Shown one piece after another: positions 1 to 11,362 of a stretch of 64,000 nucleotides of DNA. A model generated the notes under the pieces. The model saw nothing but the letters and a program-made list of their open reading frames with translations. It did not search any database and was not told where the DNA came from. Positions within the stretch are counted from its first letter, which is position 1; each line of letters starts with the position of its first letter. The stretch is taken from NCBI GenBank assembly GCA_027422505.1, contig JAPQWV010000122.1, positions 1 to 64,000 of the forward strand, in the 5' to 3' direction. A program made the position numbers and the translations under genes. This DNA is from Craterostigma plantagineum. Taxonomy: Eukaryota; Streptophyta; Magnoliopsida; Lamiales; Linderniaceae.

Positions 1-996
1 AAAACGGGATTCATAAATTAAATACTATGCCGATAACAATTTTCTGCATCGTCGTAACAGATAAGGTCTGAAAAATAACAGTTCGATGGACATTTACAAA
101 AATATAACTTAAAAGAATACAGAAGTCGCGGAAAAGATACTATGGTTCAGTATGTTGGGATGAGTTTTCGTTCAATACATATTTTAAATCCTTATCTCTG
201 CAAATTTCGAATTTTGGTCCTTAAAACTAACATCAGCTCTGACAGGACTGAACTCTTACCAAACATGCAAAGTAGGGACCTGATACAAATTTCTCTAAAA
301 AGTACCATGTATATATGGGTGACGCATGGAACCTTCGAAATCAACGTACGACAAGTCAAATTTATTAAGTTGCTGAACGATTTATTTAATTACAAGGTGT
401 AGATGTAGAATAAGCTCGTAATAATAATCACAAGTTTGGAAAATCAACGAAATATATTATTTATACCTTGTTGGGCCAATATTTAACGGGCCTGTTTCAA
501 TTTAAGGCCCAAAACCGATTAGTAAATCAAATCAGACGTAGATAATCCATACGGAGACTGTCCTTAGTCTTACATCAGATTTTCCCACTTTTGTATCACA
601 CTGCATGTCCAATTAAATCACGTCATTGAATTTTTGATCTAGGGGCTAGCATATTTTTTCTCTATTTTTAAATTCTTTTAATTCTACAATTCATCAAATC
701 ACAAAATCACTATTATTTTAGGTGATGATAAAAATATATAAACGTCGCCAATTTATTCGTTATTTTATGATGATTAAAATGATATCCATATATTATATTT
801 TATGTACTAGTAAGAATTGTAATTTTAGTATTTTGGGATATAAATTGGAATACAAAAGTGAGACATCGATTTCATCAGACTTACACTACTCAATTCACAG
901 AGGGAGAGAGAGAGAGTTGATAATCTCCGTCGTCGGCGTCGCTAGTAAAATATTCTATTGAATTCGTTCGATCAGTTGGACGATCGAGCGCCATAG
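1..996. other. intergenic, upstream of H2A.Z
   Basis: AT-rich sequence with only short open frames that show no recognisable protein. A short GA-rich stretch near 901-916 probably lies in the 5' leader of the histone gene that starts at 997. I see no repeat or RNA gene here. Confidence 0.5.
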
Positions 997-2703
997 ATGT
1001 CTGGAAAAGGAGCGAAGGGTCTTTTGACTGGGAAGACGCCGGCGGCAAAGGATAAAGACAAGGATAAGAAGAAACCCACCTCTCGTTCTTCTAGAGCTGG
1101 CCTTCAGGTGGAATTTTCTTTTTTCCTTTGTTGCTGCTTCGGAAAGTTCACAATTTTCGAATATTGATCTATGTTCTTTGAATTGTTCGGTAGATTCACG
1201 TATTCTTTAGCAGTCCTCTTTTCGGCAATTTTTCTCTTGTTTTTGCGTGGGAACGATGGCAATTTGTGCCGTGAGGATGATTTTGCTCACTTGTCTTGCT
1301 TCTTCGTACACTCTTAGGCGTAAAATGGGTAGATGAATTTCGTGAAACTGATTTCAATTGCTTCCTGAATATTTTCATGGATATCTTCGCCTTTTTGAGC
1401 TATGCCCATCTCATAATTCGGACAACGAATATGAAATGTCCAACTCTTCTGCTAAATGACCTTGTAAAGATTCATTGATTCTCGGCCAAATTATTAAACT
1501 AGGTCGCTAATATGCCTCTTGTGTTTTTTAGGTCACTAAGTTTTGTAATTGCAAACTTAGGTCACTAAGTATCGTTATCTTTTTTTAGGTCACTAAGTTT
1601 CGCAATTGCAAACTTAGGTCACTAAGTATCGTTATCGATTTTTTTTAGGTCACTAAGTTTCGTAATTGCAAACTTAGGTCACTAAGTATCGTTCGATTTT
1701 TTTGGGACATTTTTGAATTTTTGATAAAGCTGAACGGAATACACATGTGGCGTGACCGGCATCCTAGATGGCAAAATTTTTTAGGCCAGTCATTGTCCAA
1801 CGTGTGTGTATAAAGAAAAAAACTATATTAAAGATTAAAAGAAAACTAGTTCCCTCCAAACTTATACGATTAATCTCCTAAACGACCAAATTGATTCCAC
1901 AAAAAGATATGTGCCCCTCATATGATGTGTGACTGCAAGAAACGCACATTCTTGATGACGTGTTGGAAGATGATAACCTTGAATTTAGTAGTGACGTGGC
2001 CTAAAAAATTTTGTCATCTACGACGCCGGTCACGCCACATGTGTATTCCGTTCAGCTTTATCAGAAAAATTCAAAAAATGTCCCAAAAAATCGATAACGA
2101 TACTTAGTGACCTAAGTTTGCAATTACGAAATAGTGACCTAAAAAAATCGATAACGATACTTAGTGACCTAATTTGCAATTACAAAACTTAGTGACCTAA
2201 AAAAATCGATAACGATACTTAGTGACCTAAGTTTGCAATTATGAAACTTAGTGACCTAAAAAACACGAGAGGCATAGTTAGCGACCTAGTTTAATAATTT
2301 GGCCTTGATTCTCTAACCTCTATAGCTCTGTGTAGCATGGTTTCGCTGTTTTCACAGATCTTTTCTTTGTCCTCGTATCATATCGTCATCGCTCTTCTTT
2401 GATGCAGTTCCCGTTGGGCGAATCCACCGTCTACTGAAAGAACGAGTCACTGCCCATGGAAGAGTAGGCGCCACAGCAGCCGTCTACTCAGCAGCCATTT
2501 TAGAGTACTTAACCGCCGAAGTCTTAGAGTTGGCTGGAAATGCGAGTAAAGATCTAAAGGTGAAGCGCATAACTCCTCGCCATCTTCAGTTAGCCATTCG
2601 CGGCGACGAAGAACTCGACACGCTCATCAAAGGAACCATCGCCGGCGGCGGCGTAATCCCTCACATACACAAATCTCTCATCAACAAATCTTCCAAGGAA
2701 TGA
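997..2703 (+). CDS. histone H2A.Z variant (HTA9/HTA11-like), two exons, apparent 1-base frameshift
   Basis: Replacement histone H2A.Z, deposited into nucleosomes near transcription starts by the SWR1 complex. Exon 1 (997-1107, 37 codons) encodes the basic Lys/Asp-rich tail ending SSRAGLQ, with a GT donor at 1108. Exon 2 (2408-2703) encodes the histone fold and the H2A.Z C-terminus, including [20 protein letters not shown], the acidic-patch region and [15 protein letters not shown] before TGA. The intron phase expected from the family is 0, but the first bases of exon 2 read correctly only if one G is restored in the CCG-TTGGG stretch near 2413. As written, the frame hits TGA within about ten codons. 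I see no alternative splice site that repairs it. The rest of exon 2 is near-perfect H2A.Z, so an assembly indel is likelier than a dead gene. The intron holds a MITE. Confidence 0.9.
1484..2304. mobile_element. Mutator-like MITE (TIR-MULE derivative) in the H2A.Z intron
   Basis: The element starts GGCCAAATTATTAAACTAGG and ends with the reverse complement of that sequence. The inverted arms run about 300 bases each (roughly 1484-1790 and 1995-2304). Each arm contains about three tandem copies of a unit built on 'AGGTCACTAAGT..TTGCAAACTTAGGTCACTAAGTATCG'. The flanks carry a perfect 9-base duplication, TTGATTCTC, at 1475-1483 and 2305-2313. A 9-base target duplication with long terminal inverted repeats is the signature of the Mutator superfamily. 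No transposase is encoded, so it is non-autonomous. The arms could fold into a long hairpin in the pre-mRNA. Confidence 0.88.
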
Positions 2704-3006
2704 AATCCATTACCATCATTGCATTACTGCTGCTGATGCTTTAAACGTTTGAGATGGGCTTTAGTACATCAGGCTGCTTAGTTCTGTATATGGTTGTAAT
2801 ATGTTGTTTGGAGTTTGGACACAGTTGTATGCATCTTCGTTTTTTTTACGAATTAATGCGTTGTTGATTGAGAAGATCTCTTACAACCTAAGAACGACTC
2901 ACGGGCGTTTTTTTTTCCAGGACAACAACAAAGTTCCCATCCGAATAACATCATAAAACAAGAGCAGAAACTGCGCAAGTTAAAGAGAAGTAGAGCAGCG
3001 AAGGGA

Positions 3007-4563
3007 TCAAAGAGCAGAGAATTTAGGAACTTCGACGGGGAAGTTGTGAATCTCATCGATCCACGGATTCTTCTCCTTCGAAGGGTTAACAGTCCTCAGA
3101 GCTTTCCACACAGCGCTGTTACACTTAAATCCCGACCCAAACGCTATCTGCCACACCCTATCTCTCTCCCAATCCTTCCCTTGGCTTCAGAATAGGCGAG
3201 CTCGTACCAAAGAGAACTGCTCGACGTATTCCCGAACCTATAAAGGCTCATCCTCGAAGGCTCCATATGCCACTCAGAAAGCTGTAGATTCTTCTCAAGC
3301 TCGTCGAGCACTGCCCTGCCGCCGGCGTGGATGCAGAAATGCTCGAACGCAAGCTTGAAATCGGGGATGTAAGGCTTGAGCTTCATCTTCAGCAGCTTCT
3401 TACCCACTAAGGTGGCGAAGAAGAGTAGCTGTTCAGACATGGGAAGAACTAAAGGTCCCAGGTTGTAATATTCGTCTTTAGGGCTTCGCCGGCGACCGCC
3501 ATCAAGTCTTTGGACAGAGAAACGCCAACCTTACCGTTCGAGTCTTCCCTCTGTGTTATACAGTCGTAGCACCTATCGTCTGAGCCCTTGTGCGTCCTAA
3601 CGGTGTGGACCAGCCTATACTTCGACCTACGCCGATCGGACCCTTTGTTCGAAAGGAGAATCGCAGCACCGCCCATGCGAAACAGGCAGTTGGGCAAAAG
3701 CATGGACCTTTCGTTCCCAAAGTACCAATTCAGCGTGATGTTCTCCATGCTTAGGACGAGGGCGTATGTGTTGGGATGGACCTGTAAGAGATCCTTGGCT
3801 AAGTCGACGGATATGAGGCCGGCGCTGCAACCCATCCCGCCGAGGTTGTAGCTGATTATGTTCCCTCGAAGCTTGTAATGTTGACGATCATCGCCGAGAG
3901 AGAAGGCGTGGGGTTGAAGAGGCTGCAGTTTACGACCAAGATTCCTATGTCCTTGGGCTTCAGGCGAGTCTTCTCAAGAAGCTCATCTATGGCGCCGAAC
4001 ATGACTGTCTCGGCCTCCTTCCTCGCCTCGGCCATGGATGGGTTAGGTGGGACCCGCAGAACGGCGTCTGGGAGGTAAGTGGATTCGCCAAGGCCTGACC
4101 TTTCGAGGATCTTCCTCTGAAATTCGAGGTTTCTTGGGTGAAGGTGCCAGTGAGGTTCGACCTTTCCATGAACATCTTGCGAGTGCATTTTCTTTCTTCG
4201 TCGGGCTTGTAGCAGGCGAAGTTGACGAGGTAGACTGGGCGGGGGCGCGTGAGGAAGTAGACGGTGGAGAGGAAGACGAATAGGGCGGAGCAGAGGATTA
4301 CTGATACGAGGTTGAATCTTAGGTGGTCCCATAGCACGGCGAGGTCTCCGAGGGAGAAGGTGGAGAGCTGGGCGGCGACGACGACGGCGAGGGGAGATAA
4401 GAAGAGGTACATACCGTGCGTTATGAGGTGGTGGTAGCCGAGCTTTACGTACTTCAGCTTCACTGACTGCTTGAAGTCGGGGAGCTTCTGCGAGGAAGAA
4501 GTCGTCGCCGGCCGGCGGCGGCGGCGGTGGATTCAAGGGACCGGCGGCTTTTCTTTCGCTCAT
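3007..4563 (-). CDS. 3-ketoacyl-CoA synthase (FAE1/KCS type), broken by about five frameshifts
   Basis: Condensing enzyme of the ER fatty acid elongase, which joins malonyl-CoA to long-chain acyl-CoA for waxes, suberin and sphingolipids. The span fits about 519 codons, the usual family length, without introns. It starts [11 protein letters not shown] at 4563. Two N-terminal membrane helices follow (around [20 protein letters not shown] and [19 protein letters not shown]), then the FAE1/CUT1 domain. The catalytic Cys lies in GMGCSAGLI (about 3828), the His in [13 protein letters not shown] and the Asn in [12 protein letters not shown]. The end ...EVPKFSAL is followed by TGA at 3007-3009. The frame breaks at about 4475-4510 (+1 or -2), 4130, 3880, 3460 and 3169; the last four each look like one base lost from a homopolymer. 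Between breaks the protein is highly conserved. It is closest in feel to the KCS4/KCS11/KCS17 group, but I do not assign a number. Confidence 0.9.
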
Positions 4564-5880
4564 CTTCTCTTATCTGCCTTGGATTTTCTGGGAAATTTTT
4601 GGAAGAAAAAGGCGTTAGTATGCTTGAGCAAATCTGCAGATACAGATCTGTCCTCGATGGATCTGAGGATTAACGAGCAGAAATGGAAGGAGAATCGTTA
4701 GCAGTGGGAGAAAATGATCTCTCTTTTTTTTTTTTTTACCTTATCAGAAAGAGAACCTTTATCAGTGGCGTTAGAAGGTTTCGCCGAATCCCTGCAAAAA
4801 AGAAGGCCCTTTATCAGCTAAACATGCAAAGATCCGAGTGAAGCAGAAAGGTTTGAGCTTTATCATCAAAATCCCAAAAAGATTAAGGAGAATGGTAAGC
4901 AAACAGATGGATCTTTCTGAAAACGGATAAACAGAGAGAGGTGTAAAGATCACTCTTTTTCATACCTTGTTTCCTTTATTCTCAGAGATTTGCCGGAGAA
5001 AACTATGTAAAGAATGTTTTGAGAGAGAGAGAGAGAGAGATGGAGTTGGGCACTTGGCTTAAAAAGAAATGAGGTATTTATGTAAATAACATTCGCATCA
5101 ATGATGCGACAAAACGATATGAGAAGAGAACGTGAACCAAACTAAACCAAGTGCATGTTGTGCTTGTGTCAATTAATATTTTTTCATTTCTGTCGCTATC
5201 TTATGTAATAATCCCATAGTCCATATTAGTCAAGCTCTCTACAAGTGTAATTAAGGAGCAGTGGAATGGTGATTCGAAAAAGGTGATTTATGATAATTAT
5301 GTAAAAGGAAAAACATCACATGTAATCCTGGCTTAGCTTCGTGGATAAACATAAGTTATTATTCGAAACATTTCAAATTTTTTATGCCTCTCAAACTGCC
5401 ACATGCAATCTTTATTGACTCGGTCAAATTTAATAGGAGAGGCAGAAATTAAGTCAACATCTGTTGGCAATAGATGACACCATAGATTAAATACATTTCG
5501 TGGAAAGTTACTCAGTCGTGTTGGACATGGTTTGTGTTTCTTGAATGATCCCATCAAAGATCTTTAATTTACATTTTAAAAATAAAAAAAAATATGCAAC
5601 AGATGTTTGATATATGGTGGTTTCCCCTACAGACAATAAAGACAAGGACACACAGCTGTCGTTGACGAGGCATGGCTGTGTATGTACTGTAGCAAATCTG
5701 TTTGAGTTTAGAGTCCCACGCAACATTTCACATTTCATGTCCAAAGCTTGAAAGGGAAATAGAAGCTCATGTTGGGGAGGAAATATGTCCTAAAACCTCA
5801 CTTTTGGGCTGCATTTTATGTTCAAGGTATTGCAAGGAAAACCCAAGATCTTTCAAACCCATCAAGAATGTTTGATGTAA
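4564..5880. other. KCS upstream region and intergenic
   Basis: This should hold the KCS promoter and leader on the minus strand. A perfect (GA)10 microsatellite lies at 5021-5040. The rest is AT-rich with no convincing open frame. Confidence 0.4.
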
Positions 5881-6320
5881 TTAATCATTTGCAGTTGATA
5901 TAATGCAATAGCTGCTAGTAATTGAAAAGACAAAACCTGAACTCTTCTTTTCCAGCCATGTTTCGAGCTTAAAAGCAATAGTGTAGTCAGGAGAGAGCTT
6001 ACCTCGAAAGTTGCAGCTTTTAACAGAGTCCAAGATAAGAAACACTTTGAGGAAGGAGGTGGAGTGTGTGAAGTTGTTGAGAACTTCGAGCAAGAATCTT
6101 GATGGTGGTGGAATGTCTGTTATTACATGGTCCATTTCTTGCACCCACAAGTGGAGAAACCTGACAACTACTGATTGAATACGCAAAAAGGCATCAGAAT
6201 TGGGAAACAACAAACTATTTGAGCACCACATCACAAAAGGAGTAATATCTGTGACCTCAGCCTCGGCGGAAACAATGAAGTCAGACTAAGAAGTGCCATC
6301 GGCCATGTTAATGATGCAAG
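5881..6320 (-). other. unrecognised possible coding fragment
   Basis: A minus-strand frame reads about 145 codons from a MADGTS start near 6309 down to 5881. It is interrupted by one TAG right after that start and contains segments such as FPNSDAFLRIQSVVVRFLHL and LEVLNNFTHSTSFLKVFLIL. A plausible GT donor follows ...SCNFR near 6002. The composition is protein-like, but I do not recognise a family. It could be a gene fragment, a pseudogene or a chance frame. Confidence 0.25.
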
Positions 6321-7136
6321 CAGAAGGTCATGAATATCAAGCTTCATAATCTAATTCGACAGCAAGTCATAAGAAAAGTTTAAGTTAGACGAGAAAAAAT
6401 ACAAAAGAAATCAGAGGATCAGCTCAGCTCTTCAATAGAATCAACTATTTCACGAGAAAAACAAAATTGGGCGGCAAAAATCACACTTTTTTCTTTGCTT
6501 GGTCTCAAACGAATACATCACCTTGACTTCTAAAGACTGATTCGACAGCTTTAATTCGACTTGTAATCGAGCCTTTAGCGAAGACAGACAGATACGGAAA
6601 TGCATAAACACAGATAAGTGGAAAGAAAAACAATTACAATCGCAGGCGGCGACGGCGGCGACGGCGACGGCGGCGAAGCGGGAGCTGCGATCTTCTCACA
6701 ACGGCTTTCGCAGCAACATTGGTTAGCTAAAAACACCACTTATCACTTCTCCTCAGACTCGGACACAAATTCATCGTATATCCCTGCAATTTGCAGACGC
6801 AAATCAAATCCCCTTCTCTTTCATATATCTACGTGCAACATATAAACGGGCCAAAGAAGCCCATTTGTTCTGTTATGGGAGCCCATGAACCCAATTTTTC
6901 GGGCCGGGCCATCAGGTTAGACCAATTGATAAGGCTGTTCTTTGATATTAGGAAGTAATAATTGAGCTTTAAATATTCGATTTAGACAACTATTAAATAT
7001 TGTCTTTTTACGTGAAGTAAAAGCGACTTTATAGAAAAGACTTACTTGGTCAACCATTTCCAAGAACGTCCATTGATTCGTAGATCTTGAAGAATGATCC
7101 AATATTTGATTAAATTTTAGAATGAAAAGGGTCCTT
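6321..7136. other. intergenic with GGCGAC microsatellite
   Basis: A short GGCGAC/GGC-rich simple repeat lies at about 6645-6676. The small plus-strand frame across it (6618-6845) is low-complexity Gly/Asp and not credible as a gene. Nothing else was recognised. Confidence 0.4.
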
Positions 7137-7500
7137 ATTACACATAAATAACAATTTGGGAAAAAAAAACTTTGTAATTTACTACCCTGTCAGATTTTTT
7201 TTATATATGTAGGTACCTAGTAGAATAAATTTTTGCAGGTAGGCGATCCGCTGCAGGTACGCTATACAACACATTTAAGTACCCTATATCAACGTATTGT
7301 TGTACGTCATACGTTGAGAAAATATGCCGTATTAGCATATTTAGGTAAAAGGTACGCCATGCAAGCACATTTAGGTACCCTATACAACGTGTTATGGTAC
7401 GCCATACGCACACAGGAAGGTACGGCGTGACTGAAGAAACTGGTAACATCAAATCACGTACTATCTGTAAAAATTCTGACATGGGTAACATAACGTGTCT
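7137..7500 (+). repeat. GGTACC-rich dispersed repeat, copy 1
   Basis: First of three related copies in the window. It begins TTACACATAAATA and then runs through repeated modules built on 'GTAGGTACC', 'ACATTTAGGTACCCTATA' and 'GGTACGCCAT'. It shares orientation and module order with the copy at 34219 and is inverted relative to the copy at 16628. No coding capacity. The 3' edge is approximate. Confidence 0.7.
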
Positions 7501-8314
7501 TGCTAGGAAAAAAATAGGACAAAACAATAATGGTAATGAAAAATGGAGATTTGATTTGAAATTCAAAGTACCATCTTGAATTTCCTTTTTGTAAATGAAA
7601 GAAGTTGGATTACGTATATCATTCCAACTTTTTGCATACAACGGGCAATTATGATGATCGAATTCGAGTAATTGTCCATTTTTACATTCGTATTTATTGG
7701 ATTAAATGTCAGTCAGAAACAGAGTAACAAGAAAAAAACTAAGAAAGAAACTAATATCAGGCCATTTTCCAGCCAAATTATATCCCTTTGAATACTAAAT
7801 ATACCAAATTGTATATTAACGAACCTATCCTATGGGATTTGAACACTCAACTCAAGCCCGCTCTCAACGCTCCTCTGCTCGCTATATAAAGCGGACGCTG
7901 TGCTTCAGAAGATTGCATATGAACAACGAATCATCTGAGCATACACTGTGCTTTGCATCTTCCGTTGTTAGGTTTGAATGATCGATCGGTGCAATTCTAT
8001 ACTGTAGCTCTAGCAGTTGGAGCTTCACAGAGTGAGGGAACTTGTGCATTTATAGTGTTTGAGCTAATGTTCAGCTCGGGATAGTTATCGTGCTTGTTCT
8101 TCAGTTTTTATTTTTCCTTTTTCCTCGATGTTTTTAGCTGATCTACGAAGCGTAGAGGATTTGCTTTTTGAGATCTGCGTAATGTAGCTTCTTGGATGCG
8201 TTTGGATGACAGCTATCTGAACTTCATCTTGGAGTTAATAGCTTGTGTTTGTTTACAGGGACAAGGGACGAAGAATGCGGTGATGAAGGACGAAAATAGA
8301 CGAAGCAGAACAAT
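7501..8314. other. cyclin promoter and 5' leader
   Basis: A promoter-like stretch followed by leader sequence with a likely 5'UTR intron ending TTTGTTTACAG near 8259. An upstream ATG at 8284 opens with [11 protein letters not shown], the style of a CYCA2 N-terminus, but is out of frame with RITRAS. A single-base error could join them. Confidence 0.4.
7883..7890 (+). promoter_or_regulatory. TATA box of the cyclin gene
   Basis: TATATAAA sits in a locally GC-richer context about 430 bases upstream of the first coding ATG, consistent with transcription starting near 7915-7920. Inferred from the sequence only. Confidence 0.45.
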
Positions 8315-10918
8315 ATGCGAATCACTCGAGCTAGCGTAAAAGCCTTTGGTGGATTGCATTCGCCGCATCCCTTAGCAGATCAGGAAAACACGCGGGACTT
8401 GCCTGTAAAGCCAAAACGAACGGCGGCTGATAGCGAAGAACGAGCAATGGAATCAGGGCCTTGTCTTCAACTAAAGAACAGGACTGTTCTTAAGGATGTT
8501 ACCAATGTAGCATTTGAGCCATTGCACATCGACTGCAATAATGCCGCCAGGCGTCAGGTATAGATGAGGAAGAAAATGTATAATCTGCTCTTGACCAAGC
8601 TCATGATCGACCCTTCTAACCGTTGATATGGGCCATGCTTGCTGTTGTTTCAATAGAAGTCTTTTTCCTTGCTTGACTCAGTTTACTAGGCATAGTTGAC
8701 GTCTCTTTCCTTGCCCGGGAACTAACTTGAAATGTTTCCTTACAGAAGATGGGAGGAACAAAGCCAGCTTGTGTTGCAAAAAGATGTAAGCTGATTGGAG
8801 CTACAAGAGAGAGCATAATGAAAGAAGTAAACGTAGAAAAAGAAGCAGAAGTAACTAGTGCCTCAATGAACTTGACGACCAAACAAGCTGAACCGATCAA
8901 TGCAAACACGCTGAATGCCGCAACTCTTGCTCCTGCATACGTTTTCCAACCGCGTTCACTTAGTAAAGGTTGGCGTATATGGTTATATTTTTGAGAGGAA
9001 AAGTCAGTGTTTCATATGCAGTTCAATTGCATCGTGCATTTTGCTCTGCTGTACCATAAATTGGTGATATAATTGATGAATTGTTGTTTTTCATTTGGTC
9101 TCCGAGCTGCTAAATCTAATGCTTTTCAGCTAATACCGCAGACAGAAGGATTCTACGGCAACCAGAAAGCTTGAAAGATCATGGCATTATGGATGTCGAC
9201 TCAAACAAGGATCCATTGATGTGCAGCCCCTATGCCGCTGACATCTATTTTAATTTTCATACAGCAGAGGTTTTCTACTAGATATTTATCCATGACTTGA
9301 CTATTCTTTCCGACATCATATTGTCTTGTTAACCAAGTCCATTCAAAACCATGCATGCATATGCTGTCCATGATGAGAGCATAAAACTTCATCTGTGATT
9401 TATTTCTTTGTAGAAATAAAAAAAAAAAAAACATCTCTTGTTTCTCAGGACATCTGCACAAACTTTCGCTGTGTCTCAGAATAACCCGTTTTTCTGTCAG
9501 GTATGCTGGAGGCCTAAATCAGATTACATGGATAAGCTGCAGCAAGACATCACTCAGAGCATGCGAGGGATTCTAATCGATTGGCTCGTGGAGGTTAGTT
9601 CACTCATATGGCGGAATCATTGTGTGTTTCCAGCTATATATGTTGCTGTACCTTTTCTTATGACAATTATATCTTGTAGAGCTTTGTTGCTATGCAAATT
9701 CTAGATTTAGACTTCTGCATGGTTTCACTGATGCAAGATGCCATTTTTTCACAGGTTTGTGAGGAATATAAGTTGGTTCCCGACACACTCTACCTCACTG
9801 TACACCTTATCGATAGATTCCTGTCCGAGAATCAGGTCGAGAAGCAAAAGCTGCAACTCCTCGGAGTTTCATGCATGCTGATAGCCTCGTAAGTCATTGC
9901 AGCAAAATAACAGTTTTCAAGCCCGTTCAAGACGCACAAAGCTGCTTCTGCTTGCATTTTGTGCAACTTCCCTTCTATCCCTATTGAGTTGCTTCATTAA
10001 CACAGTTATCATTATTCTGGTTTATTATTTGAAGGAAGTACGAAGAGATGTTCGTGCCTTGCGTTGAAGATTTCTGTTATATTACAGATGGTACCTACAC
10101 AAGAGAAGAGGTATGGACGGCCGAATCACCCGAGCATTCCCATTGCCTTTATACTATTCGCTTTTTTCCCCTGATTTCTTCTGGAAGAGAAGCTGACTTC
10201 TTTCTACAACGTAAAAGGTACTGGAAATGGAAAGTCGAGTTCTGAATTCTGTGGGCTATCGACTGTCTTTTCCCACTACAAAGAAGTTTCTCAGGAGGTT
10301 CATTCGAGCAGCACAAGTTCTCACGCGGTAAATAAAATAGAAATAGTTGGCTCTTTTCATTTTATCTTCTGTAAAATAGAAAATATAAGAGCTTCTTCGA
10401 TTTAAACAGGTCCTTCGGTTGAGTTCGAATTCTTGGCGAACTATCTAGCAGAACTAACTCTAGTCGACTACAGTTTCCTCGAGTTTCTTCCATCTCTAAT
10501 AGCTGCATCTGCTGTATTCTTAGCCAGATGGACAATGGACCAACTACAACATCCATGGTTGGTTGTTTTCTCTCATGCACTACCATATTCTTCTCTCCAA
10601 TTTCTCTGAGTAAAATTCGCAAACTTTTGCCAGAATCAGACGCTGGAGTACTACACAAGGTACAAACCCTCAGACTTGCGAGCAACTGTTCTCAAGTTAA
10701 GCGACCTGCAACTAAACACAAACGGCTGCACACTACGTACCATACGCGAGAAATACAAGCAACCTAAGGTAAAACGGTCAAAACCATCTTTGCAAGTTTC
10801 CACAATCATGTATTGTGCGATGGTTCTTGAAACTTTTTGTTTGTTTCTTTAATTGCAGTTCAAGAGCGTAGCAGCACTCAGTTCTGTGACCTCTGTAGAA
10901 TCAATTTTTGAAGCGTAA
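8315..10918 (+). CDS. A2-type cyclin (CYCA2), about ten exons
   Basis: Mitotic A-type cyclin, an activator of CDKs that controls S-to-M progression and endoreduplication. Exons read: 8315-8557 ([12 protein letters not shown]), 8746-8968, 9130-9269 (ends [20 protein letters not shown]), 9501-9593 ([17 protein letters not shown], the cyclin-box signature), 9755-9888 ([20 protein letters not shown]), 10035-10110 ([20 protein letters not shown]), 10218-10327, 10410 to about 10550 ([20 protein letters not shown]), 10634-10768 ([20 protein letters not shown]) and 10859-10918 (FKSVAALSS...). Several junctions need one missing base: the donor at 10327, PSVEFE near 10411, and the HPW donor near 10550, where CCATGG should be followed by G then GT. 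The true start may be the ATG at 8284. The cyclin box is otherwise well conserved. Confidence 0.88.
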
Positions 10919-11362
10919 TTCAAACTCTTAGGCCGACAGCACAGCAACTGAACAATCGACCCAATTCAGCTTCGGAGCGGAGATCAACTGAACATAGGTA
11001 ACCCCGACTGACAACTACTCGTTGGAATATCTCATTATTCATTCGACTCTTCCGTAGAATCAGTTCCAAAGTTAATCTGTCATCTGTGGCTGTCTTCGTT
11101 TTAGAAAGATGTAATTGAAAAAAGGGTCAATGGTTCAATATGTGTAAGAACACAAGAAGCTGTTTCTGTAATGATAAGTTAATGTCAATATAAGCTAATT
11201 TCTTGGTTACATGGGACACAAGCAAAGCTCATTAGAAGAATCTAATATTCATATAAAAAAACAACACCAGGCAAGTTCGTCATCACAATCAAGATCTAAA
11301 ACACGGCCAAAATAGACAAAAAAAAAGGATGCTAAGTAAAATACAACACACAGAAGCAGCGT
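10919..11362. other. 3' regions between convergent cyclin and PP2A B' genes
   Basis: About 440 bases separate the two convergent stop codons, and both 3'UTRs must lie here. The sequence is AT-rich with A-runs and no other feature seen. Confidence 0.5.

Noticed and set aside
1922..2107. Small frame inside the H2A.Z intron
   Set aside because: It lies wholly within the MITE and crosses one of its inverted arms.
3007..4563. Treating the KCS locus as several small separate genes
   Set aside because: The pieces align end to end as one KCS of normal length, with catalytic Cys, His and Asn in order. Single-base shifts explain the breaks.
6618..6845. Short Gly/Asp-rich frame
   Set aside because: It comes from a GGCGAC microsatellite and has no conserved domain.
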